Shown here piece after piece: positions 16,501 to 25,378 of a stretch of DNA of 64,000 nucleotides. The stretch's first letter is position 1. Every line of letters begins with the position of its first letter. A program made the position numbers and the translations under genes. The notes beneath the pieces are model-generated. The model saw nothing but the letters and a program-made list of their open reading frames with translations. It did not search any database and was not told the DNA's origin. This stretch comes from Actinomyces radicidentis (GTDB lineage Bacteria; Actinomycetota; Actinomycetes; Actinomycetales; Actinomycetaceae): assembly GCF_001553565.1 (NCBI RefSeq), contig NZ_CP014228.1, forward strand, positions 2,418,001 through 2,482,000, in the 5' to 3' direction.

Positions 16501-16953
16501 GGCACGGACGGTATCCCCGGCGGGCGCTCGCGGGACCGGGCCGTTCGTCACGATGACGGGACGGGCCGCGCTCCGGCGCCCGGACTCGCGCCGCGCACTT
16601 GCGGGTTTTCCGCAGAATGACGCCGTGACAAAACAGAGACCTTCGTGATCGTGAGGGTGGTCACGATGGCGGAAGGCGTCCACGATGCGACCCTTTCGGC
16701 GGTCTCACGCCGATGCGTCGTACTCAGAGGTGGTTCGCATCGCGCTGACAGGTTCTTTGCCAGGACCGCGAGAAGCGCAAGATCCCCGCAAGCCCCGGCC
16801 CACCGCCCGATCGGGACGATACGATCCATTTGCGACGGAATACTGCGCGTCCGCGGCCAAGGCCGCGCGGCCCGTCGCAGTGAGCCGCACTGACGTCCCC
16901 CGAGCGCCGCCCGCGCGGATCAGATCCCCACGACCGGCCGCCTCAGGACTCCC
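16501..16953. other. Intergenic region, divergent promoters
   Basis: No reading frame here has coding character. On the minus side TACCGT (about 16508-16513) is the likely -10 for the NitT/TauT operon. On the plus side candidate hexamers such as TACGAT near 16827 precede the surface-protein gene. Several short inverted repeats occur (for example GCGGGTTTTCCGC near 16603), with no clear role. Confidence 0.3.
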
Positions 16954-19900
16954 TTGACCGCACAGAACGCTCGCGACCTCGGTTCGCGACGCTCCCGTCG
17001 CGCCTCGTCGGTGCGACGGGCGCTGGCCGTGCCCGCGGTCGCCGGGATCGTGCTGTCGAGCTCGGTCATGGGCAGTGCCGCACTCGCCACGGAGGCCACC
17101 GCTCCCGCCCAGGACGCCGGCGCCGCCACGACCGCCGAGCCGACCCGGGCCGCCGCCTCCGCCGGCCCCGCGACCGGTGAGCGGACGGCGCCCGCCGTCG
17201 ACGCGACCGCTCCCGCCCAGGGTGCCGTGGAGACCCCCTCGCCCGCGGCCGCCGAGCCGCGGGCCACGACGGGCGCCGACGTGCCCACCGCCCAGCCCTC
17301 CAGCACCCCGGCCCAGGACGGCGCCACCGAGGCGACCAGCACTCCGACGGCCCAGGCGAGCGGGGCCGCGTCGGCAGCGCCGAGCGCCGCGCCCGAGGCG
17401 ACGACTCCCGCCCCCGCCGTGACGCCCGGGACCGGGACGACCGCCTCCGGCGCCTCCTACGACACCGCCTCATCGACCGTGCGGCCCCTGCTGTCCTTCA
17501 AGGGCTGGCGCGACGCCGACGGCGAGCTCCTCGACTCCTCCGACGGCGTGCCGGTCGAGATCGCCCTCGTCGACGCCGACGGCAACGCCCAGACCGCGAC
17601 GATCCTCCTCAAGTTCGTCGACGGCGTCTCCGCCTACGGCCTCCCCCTGTGGCCCTTCACCAAGAACATGGACCCCCACGAGGGCGACTACACGATCCGC
17701 TACCGGGTCAAGGGCGCTGAGGCCTGGACCGACGCCGGCACGGTCCACCTCACCGTCTCCCTGCCCGCCGCCGGGAGCAGCGCGACGCTCGTCGGCACCG
17801 GCACGGGCCTCACGGGCACCGGCTGGAGCTTCGACGGCAGGACGAACATCGGCGGCGTCTTCAAGGTCGCCGTCCGCCTCACCGACGCCCAGCGGCGCAC
17901 CCACGACGTCGACGCCCCCGCCTCCTTCACCTCCGGCACCTTCACCATCAGCCCGGAGCAGCTGGCGACGGTCGCGCCCTCCGGCGGAGTCGTCTCCGTC
18001 CAGGCGCTGAGCGGCTCCGAGGTCGTCGGGGACGCCGTGACGGTCGCCCCCAGGGCCTCAGTCGCGGCCGCCACGGTCACCGTGGACGGCCGCCTCGCCC
18101 TCGAGGTCGCCGACTGGCGCTCCCTCGACGGAGCCGCCCTGCGCGGGCCCTCGCTCACGCTCAACGCCCTCGATCCCGAGACGGGCGAGGTCCTGCGCAG
18201 CTACGACCTCGGCCAGAGCGTCGTCCTGCCGTCCTCCGGCGCGAGCAGCTACGACCTGGACGTCGCCGGCATCCTGGCCCGCGCGGGCCTCGAGGGCGAC
18301 GGCTCGCCGCTCGGCACCGGCAGCTACTCGCTCACGCTCGCGAACGAGGACGGCTGGACGGCGACCACCGACGCCTTCACCGTCACCGCGGGTCTGCCGA
18401 CAGACGCGCCCACGGAGGATCCGACGAGCGAGCCCTCCACCGAGCCCACCGCGACCCCGACGGCTGAGCCGACGACGCAGCCCGCGAACAAGCCGACCGC
18501 CTCGCCCAGCGCCACGGCTGAGCCCTCCGCTCAGCCGACCACGGAGCCCACGACCGAGCCGACGACCGCACCCACCGCGGACGCCGAGGTCGTCACCGCC
18601 ACCAGGGCTGGCGTCGGGACCCTGCAGCGCATCGGTCAGGCCGGAGCCAAGGACGGCCCCTACGCGGACGGCGAGGTCGCCACCTCCGCGGAGGGCAAGA
18701 TCCAGCTCACCTTCGGCGGCTGGACCACGGCAGACGGCAGCCCCCTCGCCGCCGGCTCGACCACCACCGTCGAGGTGCGCCTCGTCGCGGCCGACGGCAC
18801 CGGCTCCCGCCCCGTCACGATCGAGATCACCGTCCCCGATGCCGGCTCCGACGCCTCCAAGTGGGTCCAGCTCTGGACCCTCACGAAGGGGCTCGCCCCC
18901 TCGGGCGCCGCCACCTACACGATCCAGTACCGGGCTCCCGGCCAGTCGGACTCCGACTGGCGCGACCTCGGCCCCGTCACCATGAGCGTCTCCGCCGCGA
19001 CCCCCGGCGCGAAGGCCTCCGTGTCCGTCTCAGCGGACGGCACGACGGTCACCGGCACCGGCTGGACCTTCAACGACTCGACCACCGGCGCCGTCCCCGG
19101 CCTCACTGAGGGCGGCGACCTCTACGCCGTCACCCTCACCGGGTCCTGGGGAACGAGCCCCGCCGGCGTGCCGCTCCTCGCGCCCTTCACGAACGGCTCC
19201 TTCACCACCTCCGTCAGCGCCATCGCGGCGGCCCTCAAGGCCGCCGGCGTGGCCGCCGGGACCTACGACGTCTCCCTCGGCGCCGGGGAGCCCGTCAGCG
19301 TCACCGTGCCCGCCGACGCCCAGCCCGGGCCGGTGCCCACCCCGGTCGCCACCGACCAGCCCGTCGAGCCGATCACGCCCGTGGACCCCAGCACGCCCTC
19401 CCCGGGCGCCACGGACCAGCCGATCACGCCCGTCGACCCGGCCCAGCCCGGCCAGGACGCTCAGAACGGTGCGGCCGGCGGCCGCGACGTCGTCGTCACC
19501 CCCGGCGAGGACGTCACCCCGGTCCGGCCCGCCACGGATCCCGTGCCCTCCAACCCAGGCTCCGACGACGCCGCCTCCCGCGCCCTGCGCGACGCCGCCG
19601 AGCGCCTCGCCGAGGGCCGCACCCCGACGACGACGGCGGTGGACGCGGCCGCGGCGGCCGAGGCCGCCCGCACCGTCCGGCCCGCCTCGAGCCCGGTCTC
19701 GCCGGTCGCCGACGCCTCCGCCCTCACCGTCGCCAACGCCGGCTCGCTCTCCGGCGGCCGCGAGGGCGACATCGTCCAGCTCATCCTGCCCAGCTCGAAG
19801 GCGCAGGCGGGCGACTGGGTCTCCGTCTTCCTCTTCCCCGGGGGCACGACGAGCGGCTGGGCGCAGGTCGACTCGGACAACTCCGTCTCGATCGACGTCT

Positions 19901-20157
19901 CCGCGCTCGGCGCGGGCACCTACCAGCTGGCCGTCGCCGACCGCGACAACGCGCTCCTCGGCTGGGCGCAGCTCGAGATCTCCGGCACCCGGGCGACGAC
20001 GGACCCCGACGCGGGGATCATCGCCGTGGACGGGACCCGCGGGGCCCTCCTCGGTCCGAGCGACTGGATGCTCATCTCCGCCGGCGGCCTGCTCATGATC
20101 GGCGCCGCGTCCTTCGTCGTGCTGGCCAATCCGGCCCGCGTCTCACCGCGTCGCTGA
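16954..20157 (+). CDS. Large secreted, membrane-anchored surface protein with repeated modules
   Basis: This 1067-residue protein is probably displayed on the cell surface. From the TTG at 16954 (AGGA 6 nt upstream) it has a basic region, a hydrophobic signal (ALAVPAVAGIVLSSSVMGS) and an Ala/Thr/Pro-rich stretch to residue 170. A first beta-rich module follows (about 175-350, LLSFKGWRDADGE). A T/P/E linker (480-545) leads to a second, homologous module (about 580-785, LTFGGWTTADGS; both contain TGTGW[ST]F). Then come a Pro-rich linker, a C-terminal domain (920-1012, SVFLFPGGTTSGWAQVDSD) and one membrane segment (MLISAGGLLMIGAASFVVL) with a short basic tail. There is no LPXTG motif, so anchoring is by the membrane segment. 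Function is unknown; adhesion or ligand binding are possible. Confidence 0.8.
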   Translation: MTAQNARDLGSRRSRRASSVRRALAVPAVAGIVLSSSVMGSAALATEATAPAQDAGAATTAEPTRAAASAGPATGERTAPAVDATAPAQGAVETPSPAAAEPRATTGADVPTAQPSSTPAQDGATEATSTPTAQASGAASAAPSAAPEATTPAPAVTPGTGTTASGASYDTASSTVRPLLSFKGWRDADGELLDSSDGVPVEIALVDADGNAQTATILLKFVDGVSAYGLPLWPFTKNMDPHEGDYTIRYRVKGAEAWTDAGTVHLTVSLPAAGSSATLVGTGTGLTGTGWSFDGRTNIGGVFKVAVRLTDAQRRTHDVDAPASFTSGTFTISPEQLATVAPSGGVVSVQALSGSEVVGDAVTVAPRASVAAATVTVDGRLALEVADWRSLDGAALRGPSLTLNALDPETGEVLRSYDLGQSVVLPSSGASSYDLDVAGILARAGLEGDGSPLGTGSYSLTLANEDGWTATTDAFTVTAGLPTDAPTEDPTSEPSTEPTATPTAEPTTQPANKPTASPSATAEPSAQPTTEPTTEPTTAPTADAEVVTATRAGVGTLQRIGQAGAKDGPYADGEVATSAEGKIQLTFGGWTTADGSPLAAGSTTTVEVRLVAADGTGSRPVTIEITVPDAGSDASKWVQLWTLTKGLAPSGAATYTIQYRAPGQSDSDWRDLGPVTMSVSAATPGAKASVSVSADGTTVTGTGWTFNDSTTGAVPGLTEGGDLYAVTLTGSWGTSPAGVPLLAPFTNGSFTTSVSAIAAALKAAGVAAGTYDVSLGAGEPVSVTVPADAQPGPVPTPVATDQPVEPITPVDPSTPSPGATDQPITPVDPAQPGQDAQNGAAGGRDVVVTPGEDVTPVRPATDPVPSNPGSDDAASRALRDAAERLAEGRTPTTTAVDAAAAAEAARTVRPASSPVSPVADASALTVANAGSLSGGREGDIVQLILPSSKAQAGDWVSVFLFPGGTTSGWAQVDSDNSVSIDVSALGAGTYQLAVADRDNALLGWAQLEISGTRATTDPDAGIIAVDGTRGALLGPSDWMLISAGGLLMIGAASFVVLANPARVSPRR

Positions 20158-20197
20158 CCTGTGAGAGGATCGCGGATGCATCACGGAAGGAGGGGCT

Positions 20198-20959
20198 GTG
20201 CAGCACCGCTCGCGGTCGCACGCTCGCGCCCAGGCGCCTGACGCCGGGGCGGACCGCCGGTCCCTCCGCACCCTGGCGCTGCTCCAGGCGGGCGCCGTCG
20301 TGCTGTGCGCCTCCGCCGTGACCCCCGCCGAGGCCCTCCCCGCGGACACCACCACCGGCCCCTCGACCACCGGGACCGCCTCCACCGTGAGCCCCTCGAC
20401 GATCGCCGTCGGGGGCACCTTGACGTACACGCTGTCGGGCTTCCCCAAGGAGTCCACCGTCCAGGTCCTCGTCGACGACGGCGACCTCGACAGCCAGGAC
20501 CCCGTCGTCTCCGAGGTGCCCGTGGACGAGGACGGCACCACCTCCGGGCACATCGAGCTCCCCGGGTACGTGGACGAGGGCACCCACTGGCTGCGCTTCC
20601 GCGTCTCGGCCGGTGAGGACGTCCCCACCTCGCAGGTGCGCACCGCGGACTACACGAACAAGAGCCCCTACTTCACCGTCGCCGGCGTCACCATCATCGG
20701 CGGCGGCGACTCCGCGGCCGCCTCGCAGCCGACCGCGACCGGGGTCCCGACCGTGCCCGCGCCGACCTCGACGGCGACCCCGGCGGCCGCCGCCGGCGGT
20801 GCGGACGCGTCGAGCGGCGAGTCGGAGCCGCACGGCTTCCCCGTCATCGGGGCCTCCTTCCTCGGCCTCGGCATCATCATGGTCGGCCTCGCCGGCTTCG
20901 TCGTGCGCAACCGCCGGCGCCTCGCCGCGCACGAGCGCGCCCTCGCCGAGGAGGGCTGA
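20198..20959 (+). CDS. Secreted, membrane-anchored protein (hypothetical)
   Basis: The product has 253 residues and starts with a GTG after a strong GGAAGGAGG. It has a signal peptide (LALLQAGAVVLCASAVTPAEA), an extracellular Ig-like stretch (STIAVGGTLTYTLSGFPKES and beyond), an Ala/Thr/Pro linker and a C-terminal membrane segment (SFLGLGIIMVGLAGFVV) followed by the basic tail RNRRRLAAHERA. It follows the large surface protein by 40 nt on the same strand, so the two probably form one operon and act together at the surface. I do not recognise a specific family. Confidence 0.75.
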   Translation: MQHRSRSHARAQAPDAGADRRSLRTLALLQAGAVVLCASAVTPAEALPADTTTGPSTTGTASTVSPSTIAVGGTLTYTLSGFPKESTVQVLVDDGDLDSQDPVVSEVPVDEDGTTSGHIELPGYVDEGTHWLRFRVSAGEDVPTSQVRTADYTNKSPYFTVAGVTIIGGGDSAAASQPTATGVPTVPAPTSTATPAAAAGGADASSGESEPHGFPVIGASFLGLGIIMVGLAGFVVRNRRRLAAHERALAEEG

Positions 20960-21151
20960 GGCCCGGCGCCGTACGGGGGCCGTCGGCGGCGCGGGAGCGC
21001 CGTCCCGCGCGTGTTGACCCGTCACCCCGCCCGATCCGGGCTCGGGCCGCCGAGGCGCGCGGCGATAGGATCGCGGCGGCGCCCGCCCGTCTCGCGGTGC
21101 GCCTCGCCGGGCACCGGAACCAGTGCCCCCAGCTGGAAGGAACACAGCATC

Positions 21152-22984
21152 GTGCTGCGAACCCGCAACGCAGGCTCCCTGCGCGCCGCCGACATCGGCA
21201 CCACCGTCACCCTCACGGGCTGGGTGGACCGCCGCCGCGACCACGGAGGCGTCGCCTTCATCGACCTCCGCGACGCCTCGGGCATCGCCCAGGTCGTCAT
21301 CCGCGAGGAGGTCGCCCACGACCTGCGCGCCGAGTACGTCCTCAAGGTCACCGGCGAGGTCACCGCCCGCCCCGAGGGCAACGCCAACCCGAACCTCCCC
21401 ACGGGCGAGATCGAGGTCGTCGTCTCGGACGTCGAGATCCTCAACCCCGCCGCCCCGCTGCCCTTCCAGGTCTCCGACCACGCCGAGGACGCCGGCCAGG
21501 TCGGCGAGGAGACGCGCCTCAAGTACCGCTACCTCGACCTGCGCCGCTCGAGCATGCAGCACGCCATCCGTCTGCGCTCCAAGGTCTCCCAGGCCGCGCG
21601 CCGCGTCCTCGACTCCCACGACTTCGTCGAGATCGAGACCCCGACGCTCACCCGCTCGACCCCGGAGGGCGCCCGCGACTTCCTCGTCCCGGCCCGCCTC
21701 GCCCCCGGTTCCTGGTACGCCCTGCCGCAGAGCCCCCAGCTGTTCAAGCAGCTCCTCATGGTCGCCGGCATGGAGCGCTACTACCAGATCGCCCGCTGCT
21801 ACCGCGACGAGGACTTCCGCGCCGACCGCCAGCCCGAGTTCACCCAGCTCGACGTCGAGATGTCCTTCGTCGGGCAGGACGACGTCATCGCCGTCGCCGA
21901 GGACGTCCTCAAGGAGGTCTGGGCCCTCATCGGCTACGACCTGCCCACGCCGATCCCGCGCATGACCTACAAGGACGCGATGGAGAAGTACGGCTCGGAC
22001 AAGCCGGACCTCCGCTTCGGCCTCGAGCTCGTCGACCTCACCGAGTACTTCAAGGACACGACCTTCCGCGTGTTCCAGAACGAGTACGTCGGCGCCGTCG
22101 TCATGCCCGGCGGCGCCTCGCAGTCCCGCCGCACCTTCGACGCCTGGCAGGACTGGGCCAAGTCCCGCGGTGCCAAGGGCCTCGCCTACGTCACCATCGC
22201 CGACGACGGCACCCTCGGCGGCCCCGTCGCCAAGAACATCACCGACGCCGAGCGCGAGGGCCTCGCCGCCGCCACGGGCGCCAACCCCGGCGACGCGATC
22301 TTCTTCGCGGCCGGCAAGGTCGACGCCTCCCGCGCCCTGCTCGGCGCCGCCCGCCTTGAGGTCGGCAAGCGCTGCGGCCTCATCGACGACGACGCCTGGG
22401 CCTTCACCTGGGTCGTCGACGCCCCGCTGTTCAAGCCGTCCGCCGAGGCCAAGGCCGAGGGCGACGTCGCCCTGGGCAAGTCCGCCTGGACCGCCGTCCA
22501 CCACGCCTTCACCTCCCCGAAGCCGGAGTGGCTCGACTCGTTCGACGAGGACCCGGGCAACGCCCTGGCCTACGCCTACGACATCGTCTGCAACGGCAAC
22601 GAGATCGGCGGCGGCTCGATCCGTATCCACTCCCACGACGTCCAGGAGCGCGTCTTCAAGGTCATGGGCATCGGCGAGGAGGAGGCCCAGGAGAAGTTCG
22701 GCTTCCTGCTCGACGCCTTCCAGTTCGGCGCCCCGCCGCACGGCGGCATCGCCTTCGGCTGGGACCGCATCGTCTCCCTGCTCACCAGGGCCGAGTCCAT
22801 CCGCGACGTCATCGCCTTCCCGAAGTCCGGCGGCGGCTACGACCCGCTCACCGAGGCGCCCGCCCCGATCACCCCGGAGCAGCGCAAGGAGGCCGGCGTG
22901 GACGCCGATCCCGAGGACAAGGGCGCTGAGAAGGCGGAGAAGAAGGCTGCCAAGGCCGCTGAGAAGGCCGAGAAGAAGGCCTGA
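21152..22984 (+). CDS. aspS: Aspartyl-tRNA synthetase
   Basis: This enzyme charges tRNA-Asp with aspartate; many actinobacteria use a non-discriminating form that also charges tRNA-Asn, which cannot be decided here. It has an N-terminal OB-fold ([20 protein letters not shown]), class II motif 2 ([18 protein letters not shown]), the bacterial GAD insertion, and motif 3 ([13 protein letters not shown]). The frame is open from 21011, but the family starts at LRTRxAGSLR, so I chose the GTG at 21152 with GGAAGGA upstream (610 residues). The last 25 residues form a Lys/Ala/Glu-rich tail ([16 protein letters not shown]), an extension beyond the usual 590-residue enzyme. Confidence 0.97.
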   Translation: MLRTRNAGSLRAADIGTTVTLTGWVDRRRDHGGVAFIDLRDASGIAQVVIREEVAHDLRAEYVLKVTGEVTARPEGNANPNLPTGEIEVVVSDVEILNPAAPLPFQVSDHAEDAGQVGEETRLKYRYLDLRRSSMQHAIRLRSKVSQAARRVLDSHDFVEIETPTLTRSTPEGARDFLVPARLAPGSWYALPQSPQLFKQLLMVAGMERYYQIARCYRDEDFRADRQPEFTQLDVEMSFVGQDDVIAVAEDVLKEVWALIGYDLPTPIPRMTYKDAMEKYGSDKPDLRFGLELVDLTEYFKDTTFRVFQNEYVGAVVMPGGASQSRRTFDAWQDWAKSRGAKGLAYVTIADDGTLGGPVAKNITDAEREGLAAATGANPGDAIFFAAGKVDASRALLGAARLEVGKRCGLIDDDAWAFTWVVDAPLFKPSAEAKAEGDVALGKSAWTAVHHAFTSPKPEWLDSFDEDPGNALAYAYDIVCNGNEIGGGSIRIHSHDVQERVFKVMGIGEEEAQEKFGFLLDAFQFGAPPHGGIAFGWDRIVSLLTRAESIRDVIAFPKSGGGYDPLTEAPAPITPEQRKEAGVDADPEDKGAEKAEKKAAKAAEKAEKKA

Positions 22985-23004
22985 CACCGAGCCTGGGGCG
23001 CTCA

Positions 23005-23048
23005 GACGAACGGCGGCCCGCTCCACGTGGAGCGGGCCGCCGTTCGTC
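23005..23048. terminator. Bidirectional hairpin terminator between aspS and the metal-binding gene
   Basis: A perfect 22-bp palindrome is centred between 23026 and 23027; each arm contains ACGAACGGCGGCCCGCTCCA or its complement. It lies between two convergent genes (stops at 22984 and 23079), so it can serve both. No T-run follows. Confidence 0.8.
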
Positions 23049-23078
23049 GTCGCGACCGGGGCGCGACGGAGCGGGGCC

Positions 23079-23402
23079 TCAGGCCGCGTGGTGGCAGGTG
23101 GGGCAGGTGCAGTCCTCGCAGGCGCAGGACGAGCAGCTGTCCGAGCAGTGCTCGCAGGAGCACGCCGCGTGGTTGCACGTCGGACAGGTGCAGCCCTCGC
23201 ACTCGCAGACGGCGCAGACGTCGTCGCAGTCACCGCACTGGCAGGTGGTGCACTCGTCGTAGTGGCCGTTGTCCTCGTGGTGGGCGTGGCCGTCGTGGAT
23301 GTAGTCCACGTGGTCGCCGTGGATGACGGCTCGGTGGCCGCAGCTCGGGCCGTGGGTGTGGTGGTGGGTCTCGGCGGGGCGGTGCTCGATCGTGGCGGTC
23401 AT
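23079..23402 (-). CDS. Small His/Cys-rich, probably zinc-binding protein
   Basis: This 107-residue protein contains about 20 Cys and 17 His. The N-terminal half is His/Asp-rich (HHHTHGPSCGH, HGDHVDYIHDGHAHHEDNGH). The C-terminal half is Cys-rich with a tandem duplication (CECEGCTCPTCNHAA, then CACEDCTCPTCHHAA). This predicts binding of several metal ions, as in a metallothionein or storage protein, but it does not match a metallothionein family I know. No signal peptide is visible, so it should be cytoplasmic. The ATG at 23402 follows AGGAG by 6 nt. A Zur-like operator lies between its -35 and -10 elements, suggesting expression under zinc shortage. Function is inferred from composition and promoter. 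Confidence 0.8.
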   Translation of the reverse strand: MTATIEHRPAETHHHTHGPSCGHRAVIHGDHVDYIHDGHAHHEDNGHYDECTTCQCGDCDDVCAVCECEGCTCPTCNHAACSCEHCSDSCSSCACEDCTCPTCHHAA

Positions 23403-23462
23403 GGGGTGCTCCTGGCTCGTGATGGCGTCCGTGCGTCCTCCGCACGGATCGATGACCCCCGA

Positions 23463-23534
23463 AGAATAATTCTGAAAATGGTTTTCCGGCAAACATGGGA
23501 ATGCTTCTCGACCGCTTTTCAAAAATGATTCTCA
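23463..23534 (-). promoter_or_regulatory. Promoter with two Zur-like operators
   Basis: Reading leftwards, TTGCCG (23492-23487) and TATTCT (23468-23463) are separated by 18 nt. The spacer is almost exactly a near-palindrome, TGAAAATGGTTTTCC on the + strand (23473-23487), which matches 13 of 15 positions of the actinobacterial Zur box TGAAAATGATTTTCA. A second candidate, CAAAAATGATTCTCA at 23520-23534, matches 12 of 15. The region is strikingly AT-rich for this genome. Fur-family repressors such as Zur bind here when metal-loaded; identifying Zur rather than Fur rests on box length and on the product. Confidence 0.6.
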
Positions 23535-23776
23535 ATGCATTTTCGTCATGAATACCGTTCTCGTCGGCCACCGCCGTCCGAACCCGTCTCGCGCTCGGAG
23601 CGCGCGGTCCGCCGCGCTCGTCCGGAACCCGGCCCTCCCGAGGCGGCGCTCGTGATGAACGGCTTCACCGTCGGGACCACCGGCGCCCACCGCCCGGGCG
23701 TCGGGAGCGACGTCGAGCACCGGCCGCTCGCCGGCGCCGCGCCCCGCGCGAGCGGCGCCGGGCGCACAATGGAGCC
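23535..23776. other. Intergenic remainder upstream of the Sua5/YciO-like gene
   Basis: Between the Zur-like sites and 23777 I see no convincing gene. A 35-codon + frame starts at ATG 23550, but it has no ribosome binding site or recognisable sequence. CACAAT (23765-23770) ends 6 nt before the next start codon and may be a -10 element for a leaderless transcript. Confidence 0.3.
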
Positions 23777-24394
23777 ATGTCGCGCTACGTCGAGCTCCAC
23801 CCCGCCAACCCGCAGGCCCGCCGCGTCGAGAAGATCGTCGAGGAGATCCGCTCCGGCGGCATCGTCGCCTACCCGACCGACTCCGGCTACGCCCTCGGCT
23901 GCGCCCCCGGCAACAAGGAGGGCCTCGACCGCATCCGGGCCATCCGCCAGCTCGACGACAAGCACAACTTCACCTTCATGTGCGCCGACTTCGCCCAGGC
24001 CGGCCCCATCGCCATCGTCGGCAACAACGCCTTCCGCCTCATCAAGCGCCTCACCCCCGGCCCCTGGACCTTCATCCTCAAGGGGACCAAGGAGGTGCCC
24101 CGCATGACCCTCAACGCCAAGAAGCACACCCTGGGCGTGCGCATCCCGGAGAACCCCATCACCCAGGCCCTCGTCGCGGGCTTCGGGGCGCCCCTGCTCT
24201 CCTCGACCTTCATCCGTCCCGGCAACGACCAGCCCGAGACCAACGGGTGGGAGATCGAGGACTTCCTCGGCCACCTCATCGACGTCGTCATCGAGGGCCC
24301 CGTCGGCTCCACCGAGCCCACCACCGTCGTCGACCTCACGAGCGACGTCCCCGAGGTGCTGCGCGAGGGCGCCGGCGACCCGGACCTCCTCTGA
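23777..24394 (+). CDS. Sua5/YciO/YrdC family protein
   Basis: This 205-residue protein has the double-stranded-RNA-binding fold of threonylcarbamoyl-AMP synthases, which make the intermediate for t6A modification of ANN-decoding tRNAs from threonine, bicarbonate and ATP. Signature segments: GGIVAYPTDSGYALGC, IRQLDDKHNFTFMC (the YciO form of KxR), RLTPGPWTFILKGTKEVPR and LGVRIPENPITQAL. The phrase PTDSGYALG and the length point to the YciO-like subgroup, whose role in t6A synthesis is less certain than that of TsaC/Sua5. A start at 23777 with little leader is supported by the N-terminal homology. Confidence 0.9.
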   Translation: MSRYVELHPANPQARRVEKIVEEIRSGGIVAYPTDSGYALGCAPGNKEGLDRIRAIRQLDDKHNFTFMCADFAQAGPIAIVGNNAFRLIKRLTPGPWTFILKGTKEVPRMTLNAKKHTLGVRIPENPITQALVAGFGAPLLSSTFIRPGNDQPETNGWEIEDFLGHLIDVVIEGPVGSTEPTTVVDLTSDVPEVLREGAGDPDLL

Positions 24395-24548
24395 GGCCTC
24401 GCCGAGCGGACGCGGGGCCGCGCTCCGTCCGGGCCCGGGCGGGGCGCACCGGATTGCCCTGACAGCGTGAGCCCTGGCGCCGCTCGCCGAGGCGGTAGGA
24501 CGGTGGCACCACGGGCGGGGGAGATCCTCGGCCGCGAGAGGAGGCACC

Positions 24549-25293
24549 ATGAGGATCGCCGTCATCGGAGCCACCGGGACCGCCGGACGCCCCACCGTCC
24601 GCCACTCCGAGGCCGCCAGCCACGACGTCCGCGCCCTGTGCCGCGCTACCGGCGTCGACCTGCTCACCGGTGACGGACTCGCCGAGGCCTTCGACGCCGT
24701 CATCTCCGCCGCGACGCCCGTCCCCACCGACGCCCCCGACGTCATCGAGGCGCTCACCGCCGTCACCGAGCGGATCGTCCGCGCCGCCGAGGGCGCAGGC
24801 GTGCGCCACCTCGTCGACCTGTCCATCGCCGGGATCGACGACCCCGGCCTCGCCGGCTTCGACTACTACCGCGACAAGCTCGCCGAGGAGGGCGTCATCG
24901 CCGACTCCTCCGTCCCCGGCTCGATCGTCCGCTCGGCCCAGTGGTACGAGTTCGCCCTCAACCCGGCGGCGGTCGAGGAGGACGAGGATGAGGTCCGCGT
25001 CCAGGACTGGTACGTCCAGCCGCTCGCCGTCGACGCCGTCGGCGCGGCGCTCGTCGCCGCTGCCGAGGCCGAGCCGCGCGACGTCGCCCTCGGCAGCGGC
25101 GACGAGCCGCTCCACCTGCCCGACCCTCACCGCCCGCCTGCTCGCGGCGACCGGCGACGCGCGCCGCGTCGTGCCCGTCCCGCCGGTGCTGCCGGCTCTG
25201 GGCTCGGGAGTCCTCCTGGCTGCGCCCGGGGCCGAGATCCTCGGCCCCACGGCGGCGGACTGGGTCGAGGAGCAGTCCGCTCAGTGGGCCTGA
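24549..25293 (+). pseudogene. NmrA-like NAD(P)-binding oxidoreductase with a frameshift
   Basis: The ATG at 24549 (GAGAGGAGG upstream) opens a Rossmann-fold protein of the atypical SDR/NmrA type: MRIAVIGATGTAGRPTV (dinucleotide loop), GVRHLVDLSIAGID, FDYYRDKLAEEG and SAQWYEFAL. Family sequence runs to about residue 190 (GSGDEPLHL). It then continues only in the +1 frame as LTARLLAATGDARRVVPVPP, ending with WVEEQSAQWA and TGA at 25293. The original frame instead runs on as Arg/Pro-rich nonsense to 25397. One indel near 25110-25125 explains this; whether it is a true mutation or a sequencing error is open. The substrate is unknown. Confidence 0.75.
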
Positions 25294-25378
25294 GGCCCGC
25301 CCTCGAGGAGTCCGGTGCCCCGGCCGCGCCCGGGCTCCACCTGGGCGTCGGCCGGGGCTCTCCGCGGACCGGAGCGCC

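Noticed and set aside
16954-20157. LPXTG sortase signal or HtaA haem-binding domain in the large surface protein
   Set aside because: The C-terminus has a membrane helix and basic tail but no LPXTG-type motif, and the repeated modules lack recognisable HtaA sequence.
23550-23657. A 35-codon + frame downstream of the second Zur-like box
   Set aside because: No ribosome binding site, Arg/Pro-rich composition typical of chance frames here, and no recognisable sequence.
24517-24523. GGGGGAG before the NmrA-like gene as a ribosome binding site
   Set aside because: It lies about 25 nt upstream of the ATG, and a better GAGAGGAGG stands closer; it is better counted among the polar heptamers.
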